The translations under genes and the position numbers were made by a program. Of a DNA stretch of 64,000 nucleotides, positions 11,695 to 23,252 are shown one piece after another. Positions within the stretch are counted from its first letter, which is position 1. The number at the start of each line of letters is the position of its first letter. Under the pieces are notes generated by a model that saw only the letters and a list, made by a program, of their open reading frames with translations, was not told where the DNA came from and did not search any database. This DNA comes from Malus domestica (lineage: Eukaryota; Streptophyta; Magnoliopsida; Rosales; Rosaceae), in contig NC_091664.1 of assembly GCF_042453785.1 (NCBI RefSeq), forward strand, positions 1,169,001-1,233,000, written 5' to 3'.

Positions 11695-12280
11695 CTACAC
11701 ACAACATGCAAAATGAATTAAATCAACAATTTATCCCACAAAACAATATCAGAATAATAAAAAAATAATCCCAAATGAAAATAATTGTAATCTCTTTCAA
11801 ATTTAATACCATATAGTAAGTTCGTTCTAAAAACAATTCTTCATTTTAATTAATAATTAATAATTTTTAAATTTTAATTAATAAAAAAATCTAAACTATA
11901 TTGTAAAATAGTTTATTCATATGAACATATCTGTGATTTATGGTAAAACCAAACTTTGTACAAAATCAATCGGATCTATATCATCAAAAAATACCCATCT
12001 GGGTTTAGTCAACAGATTTTCGTCTACTATCCAGAAAATATTCAACAAAAAAAAAAGACAATAAAGCTTTAAATTTGGTTTTAAGTTTGGTTTTGGTCAA
12101 TCGATCGCAATAAACTAAAGAAACACCATCATCAAGTTCATGAATTTTAATTAAGGACAAACGAAAGAAACATGCATCGATAAAGCCATAAACAAATCCA
12201 GATGAACGAAAACGATAACAAAGGGCAGCGATGAACATCGATTGCAGTCGAAAGAGAATCGAGAAGGAGAAGGATAATAC
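11695..12280 (-). other. Leader (5' UTR) intron of EF-1-alpha
   Basis: The minus strand has a donor GAG/GTATTA at 12281/12280 and an acceptor TGTGTAG/GTAAATTAAC just 10 nt before the ATG. A leader intron at this position is usual for plant EF-1-alpha genes and is known to enhance expression. The 586-bp interval is AT-rich and has no other feature that I can see. Confidence 0.8.
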
Positions 12281-12348
12281 CTCGGAGATCTGGAAGCTCA
12301 AACTCTTGGTTCAAGCGAGAGCGGCAGAGGCAGTGAGAAATGAAAGCG

Positions 12349-12382
12349 TAGGGTTTGTGAGGCGCAACGTGACTTATTTATA
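12349..12382 (-). promoter_or_regulatory. EF-1-alpha core promoter: TATA box and telo-box
   Basis: On the minus strand TATAAATA lies at 12382-12375, and AAACCCTA, the telo-box found in plant translation-factor promoters, lies at 12356-12349 near the expected transcription start. The leader exon would run from about 12350 to 12281. A second AACCCTG-like motif occurs near 12410. Confidence 0.75.
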
Positions 12383-12389
12383 GGCTGCG

Positions 12390-12989
12390 GGGATTTGGGA
12401 TAACATCCAGGGTTTGCTTCGGAGCCCGCTCTGTCGGTTTACATGTTTGCCGCTGGGTGTATCCAAAATTACGAGTTTGACCTCCTGGCTTGCTCTTCAA
12501 GTAAGATTGTAAGGAGTCAACGCAAATTTAGGGATTTTCCATTTTTTATCGCACAATGTTTGGCCGGTAATTAAATATTGAAAGTTGCCATCAATTTCCA
12601 AATTTGGGAATCTTGTTTATATAACAAAAATACTAAGGAAGTTTTTTCAAAAATGGGACCGTTAATGAATTATCTGTCAACTCACCATTTGACGTTTATT
12701 TTCGTACCAAAATTACATAACATTGTGCCAAAAAATAAGACAGTCCATGTGAAAGTCTCATTTGAGAGAGTCTCCTTAGCATTTCTCTATATAAAATACC
12801 TATATAATTCAAACACTTACATGATGACACCACTTAGTACTTATGTTTATCCCTTCTCTCAGTACAGATAATATCGTTGTTTTAAAAAATAAATAAATAC
12901 CTATATGATGACATCACAACAAATTTATTATTCAATGGTGTCATGTCTACACGTTTAGTTTACCATTTTAAAGTAGTTCCACCGAGAAC
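12390..12989. other. Upstream flank of EF-1-alpha, nothing recognised
   Basis: AT-rich DNA that includes whatever upstream promoter elements EF-1-alpha has. No coding similarity, repeat pair or RNA gene is visible. Confidence 0.4.
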
Positions 12990-13654
12990 TCTTTAGGTCG
13001 GCACCCAGCCAATCCACTCCAGCCCAGGAGATAGGCTAGCACACAGCCCAAGCTGGTCTCCATGCCAGCCCATAATTGACAGAGCCATGGACCGGCCCAT
13101 TTGACGCCAGCGTGGTGTCGGAGGCCATTTGAATTTTTTTTTTGCACCAGGTGCTTACGGCCGCGCGTCCCGACAACAAAAAGTGGAGGTGGCTCGCCAG
13201 CACATGCACATTGAGATGATCAGATGGGAGGCCACGTGTTCGTTTATAGGTCGTTGGATTTCCAACTGCTAGTTTTCTGGACCGTTGGATTTCCAACGGT
13301 ATAAAAATTTTGAATTTGAAATTGATCTGGAGCGTCCGATCCAGAGATCAACGGTCCACATTTTTTCGCCAAAAATTAAAAAAAAAGGCACAACGGACAA
13401 AATTATGACCGTTGGCCACGTGTCATGGTATAGGTTTTTGGATTTGAATCTTTTTTCAAATCCAACGGTCCAGATTAATTACCTAAATTAAAATTGATAA
13501 AAAAATTAATAAAAATTGTTAAAAAATACAAAAAAAAATTTAAATTTTTATTTTTTTCCTATAAATACCTAACTCTCATATTCCACCTTACACCACATTT
13601 TAATATTTTAAACATTTTTTTACCAAAGCTTTCATATAATTTTTTAGAGAAAAA
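12990..13654 (+). other. Probable 5' flank/promoter of a PIF/Harbinger transposon
   Basis: The stretch leads directly into the transposon's ORF1 start. It contains several CCGTTGGATTT / AAATCCAACGG motifs in both orientations (13252-13473) and TATAAATA near 13560. A possible element start is CTTTA/GGTCGGCACC near 12993, which would give the TTA target site preferred by PIF/Harbinger. The other terminus is lost, so this cannot be confirmed. Confidence 0.35.
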
Positions 13655-14640
13655 AATGACTACGTGGAAGCTCATCGAAGATCTTACTTTGTGTGAATGT
13701 TGGGTTCATACTACTCATGACCCGATTACGGGTAATGAGATGGATAAGCGAGAAATGTGAAGTAAAATTACAAAAGTGTTTTGCGATGTACATGGAAAAG
13801 ACACCAGAAGTAGTCAATGCCTTCAAGGTCGTTGGAAAAAACTCAACGCAGCCTTTACTTTTGGAAAAACGTCATATCTCATGCTTCTGGTAATCTGTGT
13901 AGTGGGACAAGTTTAGTGGATCAGGTGACAATATTTTTGTTTATTTATATGCATTCCACCCGCATCAATATTTTAATTTATTTATTTGTATTACACCTGC
14001 ATCTTATAATACTATCTTATCCCACATTTATAGACACTACAAGCACAAGCATTCTACAATGCGAAGAACCAGGACAAATCATTCAGCAAATAGGAATGTT
14101 GGTAAATTGTCAAATATTGCCCTAGATACAAAATTGTGGCAACCGGTCTAGAAGTTGTCATGCACGGCATGGGTCTACACAGTTCGCCAGAAGCAGACAC
14201 GACCGAACAAGAAGGCGACACATTTGAAGAGACGGAATGGACGACTGAAGAAGTGTCGAAGACCCAACCAACTCGCCAGTCCCTCAGGCCTTAAGGTAAA
14301 AAGGCATCAAATAAAAAAGGTAGTTCTTCCAAAAATGACTACACGAAATATATGGACGAACTTGCTCACCAATGTGAACTGAACATGGCGCGAGAAGCGA
14401 CTAGAGATGAGGAAAAAGTTGCTGCTATGGCAACAATATTAGCAGCTACTGAGAGACGTGATGGGTGTTTGGGAGACAGAGAAATACTTAATCGAGAGAA
14501 CGAGATGATTAGAGAAGTACTTATCGAGAAAATGAGATGCTTAGAGAAGAAAGGATGGCTCAAGCAGATCGTGACACTATGAAGAAGCCTCTAGTAGGAC
14601 TATCTCCAAATTCAAAATATTTTTGGACTTCGGAAAAAAG
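13655..14640 (+). pseudogene. PIF/Harbinger ORF1 (Myb/trihelix-like DNA-binding protein)
   Basis: Translation from ATG 13655 gives WKLIEDLTLCECWVHTTHDP and then DKREM, where a Trp codon has become TGA (13758). The reading resumes with SKITKVFCDVHGK and QGRWKKLNAAFTFW, a SANT/trihelix-like domain, and shifts frame near 13860. The C-terminal part (GSSSKNDYTKYMDELAHQCELNMAREATRDEEK, 14320-14415) is the conserved tail of this ORF1 family, whose members are often mislabelled as glutathione transferases. ORF1 works with the transposase in excision and integration. At least one stop and several frameshifts make this copy dead. Confidence 0.75.
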
Positions 14641-14756
14641 AGACGTGGTGCGAATAAGGCGTGCAAGAGATGTGGAAACAAGTCGAGAGGGTTCTAGCTA
14701 CACATATCCTATCAACGAAGATCCTAGCACCACATATCCTAGCTCCACAGACTTTG

Positions 14757-14940
14757 TATAATTTGTATTTATTTTTAGTACTTTATGTAATTTCGTCTTT
14801 ATTTTTAGTACTTTATGTAATTTCTTATTTATTTTTATTAATAGTTGTAATTTCTTATTTATTAGTAGTACTTTGTGTAATTTCTTATTTATTTTTAAAA
14901 CTTTATGTAATTTCAAATTTATTTTTGGAACTTTATTTAA
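14757..14940 (+). repeat. Imperfect short tandem repeat of TTTATTTTTAGTACTTTATG type
   Basis: About five imperfect units of 33-39 bp, each made of a variant of TTATTTTTAGTACTTTATGTAATTTC-like sequence, follow ORF1 of the Harbinger element. It is noncoding and probably belongs to the transposon's inter-ORF region. Confidence 0.65.
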
Positions 14941-15097
14941 ACACATAAAATAAGATTACATGAATTTACCAAGTGAACTTAAAAAAAAACACCCAATAAA
15001 ATTACATAACCTCACCAAATAAACTTAAAAAAAAAAAACTCACTAAATAAAATTACATAAACTTAAAAAAAAAATAGACTTTATTCTTCAACTACAA

Positions 15098-15838
15098 GCT
15101 CATTTTAATTATCTTCACATTGTTGCAATCCCCACTGCTACTCAATCAAGTCATTTTGGCGGCGTATGTGTCAGTATGGCTCTTGCACTAAAGTATACCG
15201 CTCAATGATCAATTCATTGTAACATCCATCCCGTTCCAACGACTCGCGTTGTCGGGATCTTCGGTATGGTCATGAGCATAGTAGATACGTGTTTTTGAGT
15301 TATTCATCGTATCCGACTCGTATTCATCGACGACATCATAATCATACTCATCTTCCACAATCATGTTGTGGAAAATAATACACATCATCATGATGGATCG
15401 AAGAGCCTTGACATTGACATCAAACATTATAGCAGCAGCCCTAACAATCGCCCAACGAGCTTGCAGAATACCAAAACAACACTCCACATCATTCCTACAC
15501 CCCTCTTAACATTTTGCGAAGTGTTTTTCTTTTTCACTTTGTGGATGTGGGACTGTTTTGACAAATGTTGACCACCTTGGGTAAATACCGTCTGCAAGGT
15601 AGTATGGTCCATTGTATTTATGGCCATTAACCCAATATGTGCATCTTGGAGCTTTTCCTTGCAGCAGTTCGTCGAACACTGGAGATTGGGCAAGGACATT
15701 TAAGTCATTCTGAGCTCCTGGAACACCAAAAAAAATATGCCAAATCCATGTATCAAATGAAGCCACAGCTTCCAAAATGATATTTTTGGCTCATTTTCTG
15801 TCACCATAAGCTCATTGCCATGCATTTGGACAATCTTC
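15098..15838 (-). pseudogene. PIF/Harbinger transposase (HARBI1/ALP1-like), truncated
   Basis: Reading the minus strand down from 15838 gives a DDE-type transposase of the PIF/Harbinger family: CPNAWQ, ILEAVASFDTWIWHIFFGVPGAQNDLNVL, then YYLADGIYPRWSTFVKT, then CCFGILQARWAIVRAA and IIFHNMIVEDE, and a tail containing LVQEPY. It has at least four stops and a frameshift near 15490. The N-terminal helix-turn-helix part and first catalytic Asp region are missing, because the sequence switches to LTR-retrotransposon DNA at about 15838. It converges on ORF1, which suits a single autonomous element that has decayed. Confidence 0.8.
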
Positions 15839-18153
15839 CGATTTGGAACCGACTGCCTAGAATCCCTTCCCTGATTGCTCGCCTAACACTGCTCTCAAGT
15901 ACTCATCTTCAACTGTTGATGCACTGCCAAAGAAGATACCAGATGCTTGGAGAACCGATGAGGCAAGTAAAAATGATGCATCGAAGCATGTGGAGACAAG
16001 CGCAACAAATACATGTGTTGATCATCTACTACTTCTTCAAAATCAAAAGTATCTCATATCATCAGGGTCGAAAGCAAAGGTATCTCATATCATGATTTTC
16101 CCCTGTCCTTTCCTTTGCCCTTGCTCTTGCCTGCAAGACAAGGAGAAACAAAGCAATTAGTCGGAACTCGAAATCAAACTTCCGATCGGGAACTGATTGC
16201 CTAGAACTTTTGCCTGGTTGCTTATCTAGCATTTCTCTCGAGTGCTCATCTTCAATTGTTAACGGGTCTTGAATTTCCTCGGCAAATACTTCAAGCCAGT
16301 TGATATGATGTTGGCTCTTTACGCTGAAACTGCCAAGCATGGATGAGTCGCTGAGAAGTGATGCTCTAAATGACCATTTAAAGGCAACATGTTGCACACT
16401 ACTTCTGCTATGCAAAAGAAACAAGCAGAGAAGAATGCAGTATGATGAGCCGGAATAAATCACTATAACCCGACGCCCTTTCCTCCAGAACTGCATAATC
16501 CAGACCAATGAGTTTAAGTCAAGTCCAAGCCCGTCATCGTCGGTATAATCAAAAAGCTCGAGAAGCTTCAACAGCCTTTCGCTGACACTGTCGTCGAAAA
16601 GAAAAGTCTCGACAACCCTTGAAGATCATACCGTTGACCAAACTGCTCGGAGTTCATATGAAAATGCCGCAAAATTCCTTGATCTTTCAAAGCAAATTTT
16701 TTGCAGCCTCTGACCTTATCCCCTGGCCTCTTCAATATGAATTGGAAATATTGAACAAAGAAACAAACCATCACCTTCATCTCGTGCCTACCTGCCATGT
16801 GCCCAAATCCTGAAACTGTTCGTGGTCATGTTTAAGTTCAAGATCAAGCCCCAACGGCCCTTGAAGAAATCACAAGTCCGATTCAAAATCAAGTCTCCTC
16901 CGCCCTTAAATCAAATTCAGCTCCAGATAAAATGAGTAAGTTCAGACCTTTGGAAGAAACTAGAAAACCCTCCGGCCCAGTTCAAGATTAAGCTTGTGGA
17001 AAATCAACAATTTGAGGAAACTAGAAAATCTTCCAACCAAATTCAAGATCAAGCCCTCACGGTCCTTGAAGAAATTACCAGCCCAGTTCAAAATCAAGCC
17101 TCAACGGCCCTTGGATCGACATATACATTAAAGGACTTCAAAACTCATCTTCTACACGTGACAAGCACATGTATACAACGCGCCTTGAAGTGGGGGCATT
17201 TGTAGACATCGAAATTTCGGTGAAATAAATGTTATCAATAATTAAAATTTCAACGTTCACGTGTCACATAAATTTTACACATAGCATGTGACTCAACGAA
17301 AAATCGAGAATCATCAGAAAAGTCATCAAACATGACAAGTGTCAACACTTGGCAGAAATGATTTATTTCATCTGATTATTTAAATCCAAAAATCAAGTTT
17401 TGGAATCCTATAAATAGGAAGTCAATGCATTCATTTTAGGAGGGGGGCAAGTCAAGACCAATTCATAACCAATTCACATCACACCAAAACCTTAAAGCTT
17501 TGAAACTCCAAAGCTCCCAAGCAAAATCCCGAAGGATCAAGAAAGCTCTCTTCGTTTTTTGTCAAATCCTCATTCAAGATTAAGCCCCAACGGCCCTTGA
17601 AGAACTTCCACCAATTCAAGATCAAACCCCGACGGCCCTTGAAGAAAGTGTTCATCGTTCACCATTCGTTCATCCTAAGATCAAGCCCCGACGGCCCTTT
17701 GGATCAACAACATCAACAAATCCACACATCCAACCATTCTTCAAGATCAAGCCCAATAGCCCTTTAAAGATCCATTCATCAACTGTTCATCAAGATCAAG
17801 CCCCAAAGGACCTTGAAGATCCGTTCATCCACTGTTCTTCAAGATCACGCTCAAAAGCCCTTGAAGATCCGTTCATCTATCAACCTTCAAGATCAAGCCC
17901 AAAGGCCCTTGAAGAAACTTCCCTCAACCTTCAAGATCAAGCCCTAGCAGCCATTGAAGAAACTTCCAACCGTTCATCCAAGATCAAGCCTCGACGGCTC
18001 TTGGATCAATCACACATCCACAAATCAACACCTTACGGAGATCGAATCAGATGCTAAATTTGTAGAAGAGATTGTAACCCCAGATCATTAATAAAAATAT
18101 TATTTTGTACACGTGTTCTTGTCTCATTCATTGCAGGAATTTCCGTGTTTACA
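15839..18153 (+). mobile_element. LTR retrotransposon, 5'-truncated, with 3' LTR
   Basis: A 1.36-kb internal remnant without recognisable gag or pol leads to a purine-rich tract (AAGTGGGGGCATT, about 17188-17200) and then a 953-bp LTR. The internal DNA near 15860-16260 resembles 6300-6480 of the first LTR-derived region. The left edge abuts the broken Harbinger transposase, so either this element inserted there and lost its left half, or a deletion joined the two. Confidence 0.7.
17201..18153 (+). repeat. 3' LTR (953 bp) with internal AAGATCAAGCCC repeats
   Basis: The LTR begins TGTAGACATC directly after the polypurine tract and ends CGTGTTTACA, giving TG...CA boundaries. A TATA element (CTATAAATAG) lies at 17408-17417, which would start the RNA. 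From about 17575 to 18010 the motif AAGATCAAGCCC...GGCCCTTGAAGA recurs about nine times at irregular 40-60 bp spacing. The same motif appears in the internal region at 16840-17110. Confidence 0.8.
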
Positions 18154-18651
18154 ACTACATTGATCGATTTTCAATTTCAGAGACCATCTTGATGGGGTGG
18201 GTCAGTTTCAGGGATCATTTGTGATAAAAACCCTATATTTAATGTCTGATTTGATTTGTTAAAGATCCTTGCAGATTTATAATAATTATATGGCTAAATA
18301 GCCAAAATGGTGAGATTTGCATAATCAATAGAAATGGTCACTGAGATTAAAATCAATATAAATGGTCCCTGAGATTGTCCACCATCCATGATTTTGGTCC
18401 TCCCGTTAAAAACTTTTTGGGCAATTTTCAAAGCTTCGTAACTCAATCAATTCTTAACCAAATTCGACATATAATATATCAAAATGAAAATAGGAAAGTG
18501 TAGAATAAGATTATATCTATTTGGAAGCCCAATGGTTGCCAGAGATGGCCGAAAAATAGCCTGAAAGGTGACTAGTCAGTTGGAAAATTGGAAAACTCGC
18601 CGGAAACTGGGTAAACTTTAATTGTTCATAACTTTTTCAATACTTAACGAA
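18154..18651. other. Intergenic DNA left of the duplicated block
   Basis: No gene is seen. The part near 18330-18420 (variants of AATGGTC.CTGAGATT and ATGATTTTGGTCC) looks like a dispersed plant repeat. This is unique flank: the sequence shared with the second copy of the large duplication starts at 18652. Confidence 0.4.
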
Positions 18652-19229
18652 ATCGAGTGATTCGAAAACGAAAATCATACTTCTTGATGAGACGACGAGA
18701 ATAATACATTTCTCGACGACTAACTCGCCATCGTTTGGCAGGAAAACGGCTCGAAAATGGCTAACTCTCAATCAAAATCCATATATTTATACATCTATTA
18801 AAATCTCTCAAAATCTCAATTGAATTCACCCTCCTAGTTATTTAAAGGGAAATTGAAGCCTAAAAAAAGGACAACAATGAAAGATAATTTGTAAATTTCT
18901 TTAACTTTTCCTCGAATAACTCAAATGTGCTTTTTTTATAAAAACTATACAGATTTGATCTCACAGCCCAACTAAAACTCAATCACATAGCAACTCAGTA
19001 CTACAGTCTGGTGATATTCCTCTCTACTTGGAAGTGAGAGGTCTTAAGTTTGAATCTCGTGGATGACGAATTCGATACCAAATTAAGTTGCTCATTTTAT
19101 AGCTTAGCCGAACCCCTCATCCTCTTAATATAAAAATATCAATGTACCAATAAAAAAAAAACAAAAACAAAACTCGGTCACATAAACATCTGACTGAATG
19201 CATATGAATGTTTTTTTTTTTTGGAGAAC

Positions 19230-20330
19230 ATGCATATGATTTTTACCTTAAGAAATTCACAAAATCAGCTTCTCAACCTCCTAAGGGTGAGGCTGTGCGT
19301 ATGAACATAGGTTCGAGTGAACTTCCTTGTAAACCAATCAAAATAACCAATCTCCTACTCAGCCTCCTGCAACCAAGACAGAGCCGCCGTCAACAAGCTC
19401 ATGATTTTCTGCACCGACCCATCTCTCAGAAACTTTGATTTATGCCGAGAAAGTCTTCCGTTTCATCAAAGATCCGTGCTTGTTTGTTTACGATGTAATG
19501 ATCAAGGCGTTTGCCAAAAGGAGCAGTTTCAGAAGCGCCTTTGAGCTCTTCCGGCGGCTGAGGGAGGAGGCATTGTGCCCTTATAATTTTACCTACCCAT
19601 TTGTTTTAAAGCCATTGGATGCTTGGGAGAGGTTCGGGAAGGTGAAAGGTTCGTGTGTTTGTAGTAAAAACTGGAATTGGGTTTGATGGTATGTGTGTAA
19701 CTCGCTCATTGACATGAATGCGTTATTGGGCATGGTTGAGAGTTTCAAGCAGGTGTTTGATGAAATACCCGAGAGAAACAGGCTTTGTTGGAACTTGGAA
19801 CGTTACGATTTCGAGGTATGTTAGGTGCAGGAGGTTTGAGGAGGCTTTGGATATGTTTCGGAGGATGTCATGTGAGAGCAACGAGAAGCCCGATGAAGCT
19901 ACGGTTGTAACCACCATTTCAGCTTGAACAGCATCGAAAACTTTGGAGCTTGGTAAAGAAATTCATGAATATGTTAGAAGTGAACTTGGATTCACTACTA
20001 GAACTGGAAATGTGGTTGTTGAATACGTATGTAAAACTTTGCAGTTTGGCATGAAGCCTGATGATTTCACCTTCATTATTGTCTTAACTGACTGCGTTCA
20101 CAGAGGGTTGGTAGATGAGGGTTGTGAGTTCTTCAACTCCAATAGAAAGATATATGTGATTGAGCGAGGTTAGAACACTATGGTTGCCTGATCGACCTTC
20201 TTGGCCGTACCAGACTGTTAGACGAAGCAGAGGAGTTGATAGAAAGGGTTCCAAGTGAGATTATAGTCCCGATTTCTATATGTTTGCATCCATGGTCAGT
20301 AACTGCACATTTCAATCTAAAATTTTGATT
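19230..20330 (+). pseudogene. PPR protein pseudogene, unit A
   Basis: The translated pieces are clearly pentatricopeptide-repeat: YAEKVFRFIKDPCLFVYDVM, FELFRRLREEALCPYNFTYP, VSSRCLMKYPRE/VFDEIPERN, WNVTISRYVRCRRFEEALDM and DDFTFIIVLTDCVHRGLVDEG, ending HYGCLIDLLGRTRLLDEAEEL. The order fits a PLS-type plant PPR protein (normally an organelle RNA-processing factor). At least four frameshifts or stops, and a missing central block after ELGFTTRTGN, rule out function. It faces the 3' end of TNL-A, an arrangement copied with every unit. Confidence 0.85.
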
Positions 20331-22403
20331 TAGGACCGAAAAAGTCGAAGTATGATGCTAATAATTTGGTTCCACAAGAGAATATGGATATATGTAAAGC
20401 ATACAACAATTAACAACTGAACAACTAGTCAATATCGCAAATGAATTGTCAGTAAAATGAGGAACAAATCATCTGTTGGATGCGATCAAATCAAATGTCC
20501 GAATAATGGAGCTGGGAAAACTAGAAAGACAGCTGACATGGTCTGCGGGAGAGTATAATGCAGGAATAGCAACTACTCAACCGATCTGGCAATGCTCTCT
20601 CTTCAAACCCTTTGCCTTTTCCGTTTGGGTTCATCTGTAGTAGTCGTCATTTGATTAGTGGGATGATTATCAGATGCGCCATGGCTTGGTCCCGGACTTG
20701 ACTCACCATACAACCAATCCGGAACTGCTTCATAGTCGTATTCATAGTAATAATCACCAAGATTCTTGTTTTCCTTCAAAGGTTTGTCCCATACTAGATT
20801 TACCCCTAATTTCTCCGCTTCAAAACCCTCTAAAAGAATAACAATCTTGTCCCCGACTTGCAAATTGAGCTTGAGCTTATTGTTCGATAATTGTACCTGC
20901 CGAAAATAACCCGCTGTTACTCCCCAAGAAAGCCTAGAGACCCTCGAAGTAGTATGCTTGGTACAATTTACAACAGTAAAGGCAACACTTTTATGTTGGA
21001 ATTGCGACCAAACCCAGCAGAGTGTCAACCCTTTAAAATTACGACCTTGACATTGAGGAACATCAAAACTGACTTTATTGCCGTCAGTGACAAAGTCAAA
21101 CCACTCCGGAATACCATAAATCTTATTCAGTAAAATACCACCAACTCCGCAAGAAGTCCATCCCTATAATATACATACAATGTAATATGGTGTCAAATAC
21201 TTGTACATGTGCGGTTGTGTTTGTGCGTGTGATTGATAGAGAAAGACAAGAGTAGGAGGAGACAGAGATAGAGAGAGACCTGTAGGATGTTGTTCCTAAA
21301 CTCAGCTGTGAGATTGGCGCACCCGTACATATCAAGCTCCGCCATGGAGTTTAATGATTTACCCAAGCCTAAACCTGGAACCTCAGTGACTTTGGGCGAA
21401 TGACTTAGAAACAGTCGTTCCATGTTTGACATTTGCGAAAAGTCTGGCATTGTTTCCAATGCAGGGCATAAAATTGCATCTAAGACTTTCAAATTTGTTG
21501 GTAAATCGGGGATTGCACGAAGATTTCTGCAATACCCAAGTCTCAACATTACGAGATTTGAAAGACCACTGAGGCTAGGTAGGCTACGAAAACTATTGCC
21601 TCCAACTATCAACTCTTGTAAAGAAATTAGACGCCCAAGGTCGTTGGGGAATTGTTTTATGGCTGTAAATTTTGCATCAATTTTACTCAATGATACCATC
21701 TCCCCTAAGCCCTCAGGCAGTTCTCTTAATGCACAAAACGACAGACAAAGAGTCTCAACAGATTTCAACATATAGAATTCCGCTGGAAGATACCTAAGCT
21801 TATGGCACCATTGAAAATCTACCCTAGTGAGTTTTTTAAGTTGACTGATGGATGGGTGAATCTTGGACAAACTAGAACAGCCTGAAAAATTCAATTCTCC
21901 GAGATTTGGGAGCATTGAAAAGTCTGGTGACTTTTTTAACTTCCAGGAACAAGCAAGATCAAGGATTTTCAAATTTTCGAGCGGCTGCACAAACCCACAA
22001 GAAAATCTTATTCAAAATCCAAGAAGAATATGGCTTAAAAAAATAAAATCAGAGTGAGAATTAATTCTAACCCGCTAGGGGTGATTGTACCTTGGAATTC
22101 TTCCAGCCTTTTCTGAGTTTGCTGAACCGCAGGTCAAGAGCAACAAGTTTTGGCTGATTAAGAAGGTGCTCCGGCATGTACTCGAAAGGGAATCCATGCC
22201 AGCCCAACCATCTCAACTCTTTCGGAAAATGTTTGAAGCTTCCAGTAAACTCTACATTGTTGAGCCGTAGCAATCTCAGTTTTTTCATATTGACAAATGC
22301 TTTTGTACTGAAACTAGCCTTTGTTTTAGAGCTTGGCACCTGTAGAGAAAGTGCTTCAATTTCTTCAGTTCCCTGTTAGGTATACAAAAGGACATATGAT
22401 GAA

Positions 22404-22947
22404 GGTTGAAGTGCCAAAGTCTTTGAATTATCATCTCAGTGAAAATTAGGTTTCCGAATTTTTTTTTTTGGTAAAATAAGTCCCTAAATTCATTAAAAAT
22501 TTCTAATTCCATCCGTACTATTATATTCAAAACTAATTTATCTATTTTTTCTTCAACTTAAGTCACTTGAAACACTTTAGAATGTACTATCGTCATTTTC
22601 TCGCCGGTAAGCCTTTTACATTTCATATAGGTTGCGAATCTAACATCTAATTTACCCTCCACAGTTAACTTACATTATTTCTTATGTAAAACTACCAATT
22701 TACCCATCAAAGTTAACTTTATACACTATTTCTTTATGAAAAACTACTAATCTATCCTCCAATGTGTATCGCATATAAGTAACGTGACTTAAATTGACGG
22801 AAATTTGAATATAGTAGCTTCAAATATAATATTAGAGATGTAATTGGCAGATTTTTATAATTTAAGGACTTATTTTTCTGAAAAAATAGTTTAGGGACCT
22901 AATTTCCACTGAGGTGATAATTCATGGACTAAATTGACAGTTCACCC
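22404..22947. mobile_element. Mutator-like MITE in TNL-A intron 2
   Basis: The 544-bp insertion is absent from the matching intron of TNL-B. It is flanked by a perfect 9-bp duplication, TATGATGAA (22395-22403 and 22948-22956). Its ends are long inverted repeats of about 47 bp, beginning GGTTGAAGTG on the left and GGGTGAACTG on the right (read inward), both running to a shared TGAATTATCA.CTCAGTG core. A 9-bp target duplication and long terminal inverted repeats are typical of Mutator-like elements. Confidence 0.82.
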
Positions 22948-23097
22948 TATGATGAATAATAAAAGGGTAATTTGCGTCAGAAAAATGATTTACTTGCAAA
23001 CAATTGTCATATAATCGGTTGGAAATCGATTTAATTGCTTCTATTTCCACGTCAAGGTTTATTGTACTTATAAATATATTTCTACATAATATTATAT

Positions 23098-23252
23098 AAA
23101 GAAAACGAATAAAAAGGATTTGAAAACTTTGAGTTTTAATGATAATGACAAAATAAATAGTAAAATAAATAGTAGCAGTATTGACTTTTTAGTGTAAAAA
23201 TGTGATTTTTTGTTAAAATAAACAGTACCGGTAGTTTTTCGTTAAAATTTCT
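23098..23252. mobile_element. 155-bp hAT-like MITE family member (unit A, intron 2)
   Basis: Contains the family core AAAACTTTGAGTTTTAA, GACTTTTTAGTGTAAAAATG and TTCGTTAAAATTT, in reverse orientation to the cleaner copy at 41543-41697. It is shared with units B (45145-45300) and C, so it predates their split. Confidence 0.65.

Noticed and set aside
13655..14640. A host gene such as a glutathione transferase or trihelix factor
   Set aside because: The reading with its conserved GSSSKNDY tail belongs to PIF/Harbinger ORF1, the transposase is adjacent, and the frame is broken.
16062..16571. A 169-codon minus-strand ORF as a protein-coding gene
   Set aside because: It lies in LTR-retroelement interior with repeat motifs and has no domain or codon pattern that I recognise.
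17570..18010. A CRISPR-like array, from the regular AAGATCAAGCCC repeats
   Set aside because: Spacing is irregular, repeats are imperfect, the context is a plant LTR and no cas gene exists.
19723..19917. Minus-strand open frame within the PPR relic
   Set aside because: Antisense shadow of the PPR reading, repeated in all units.
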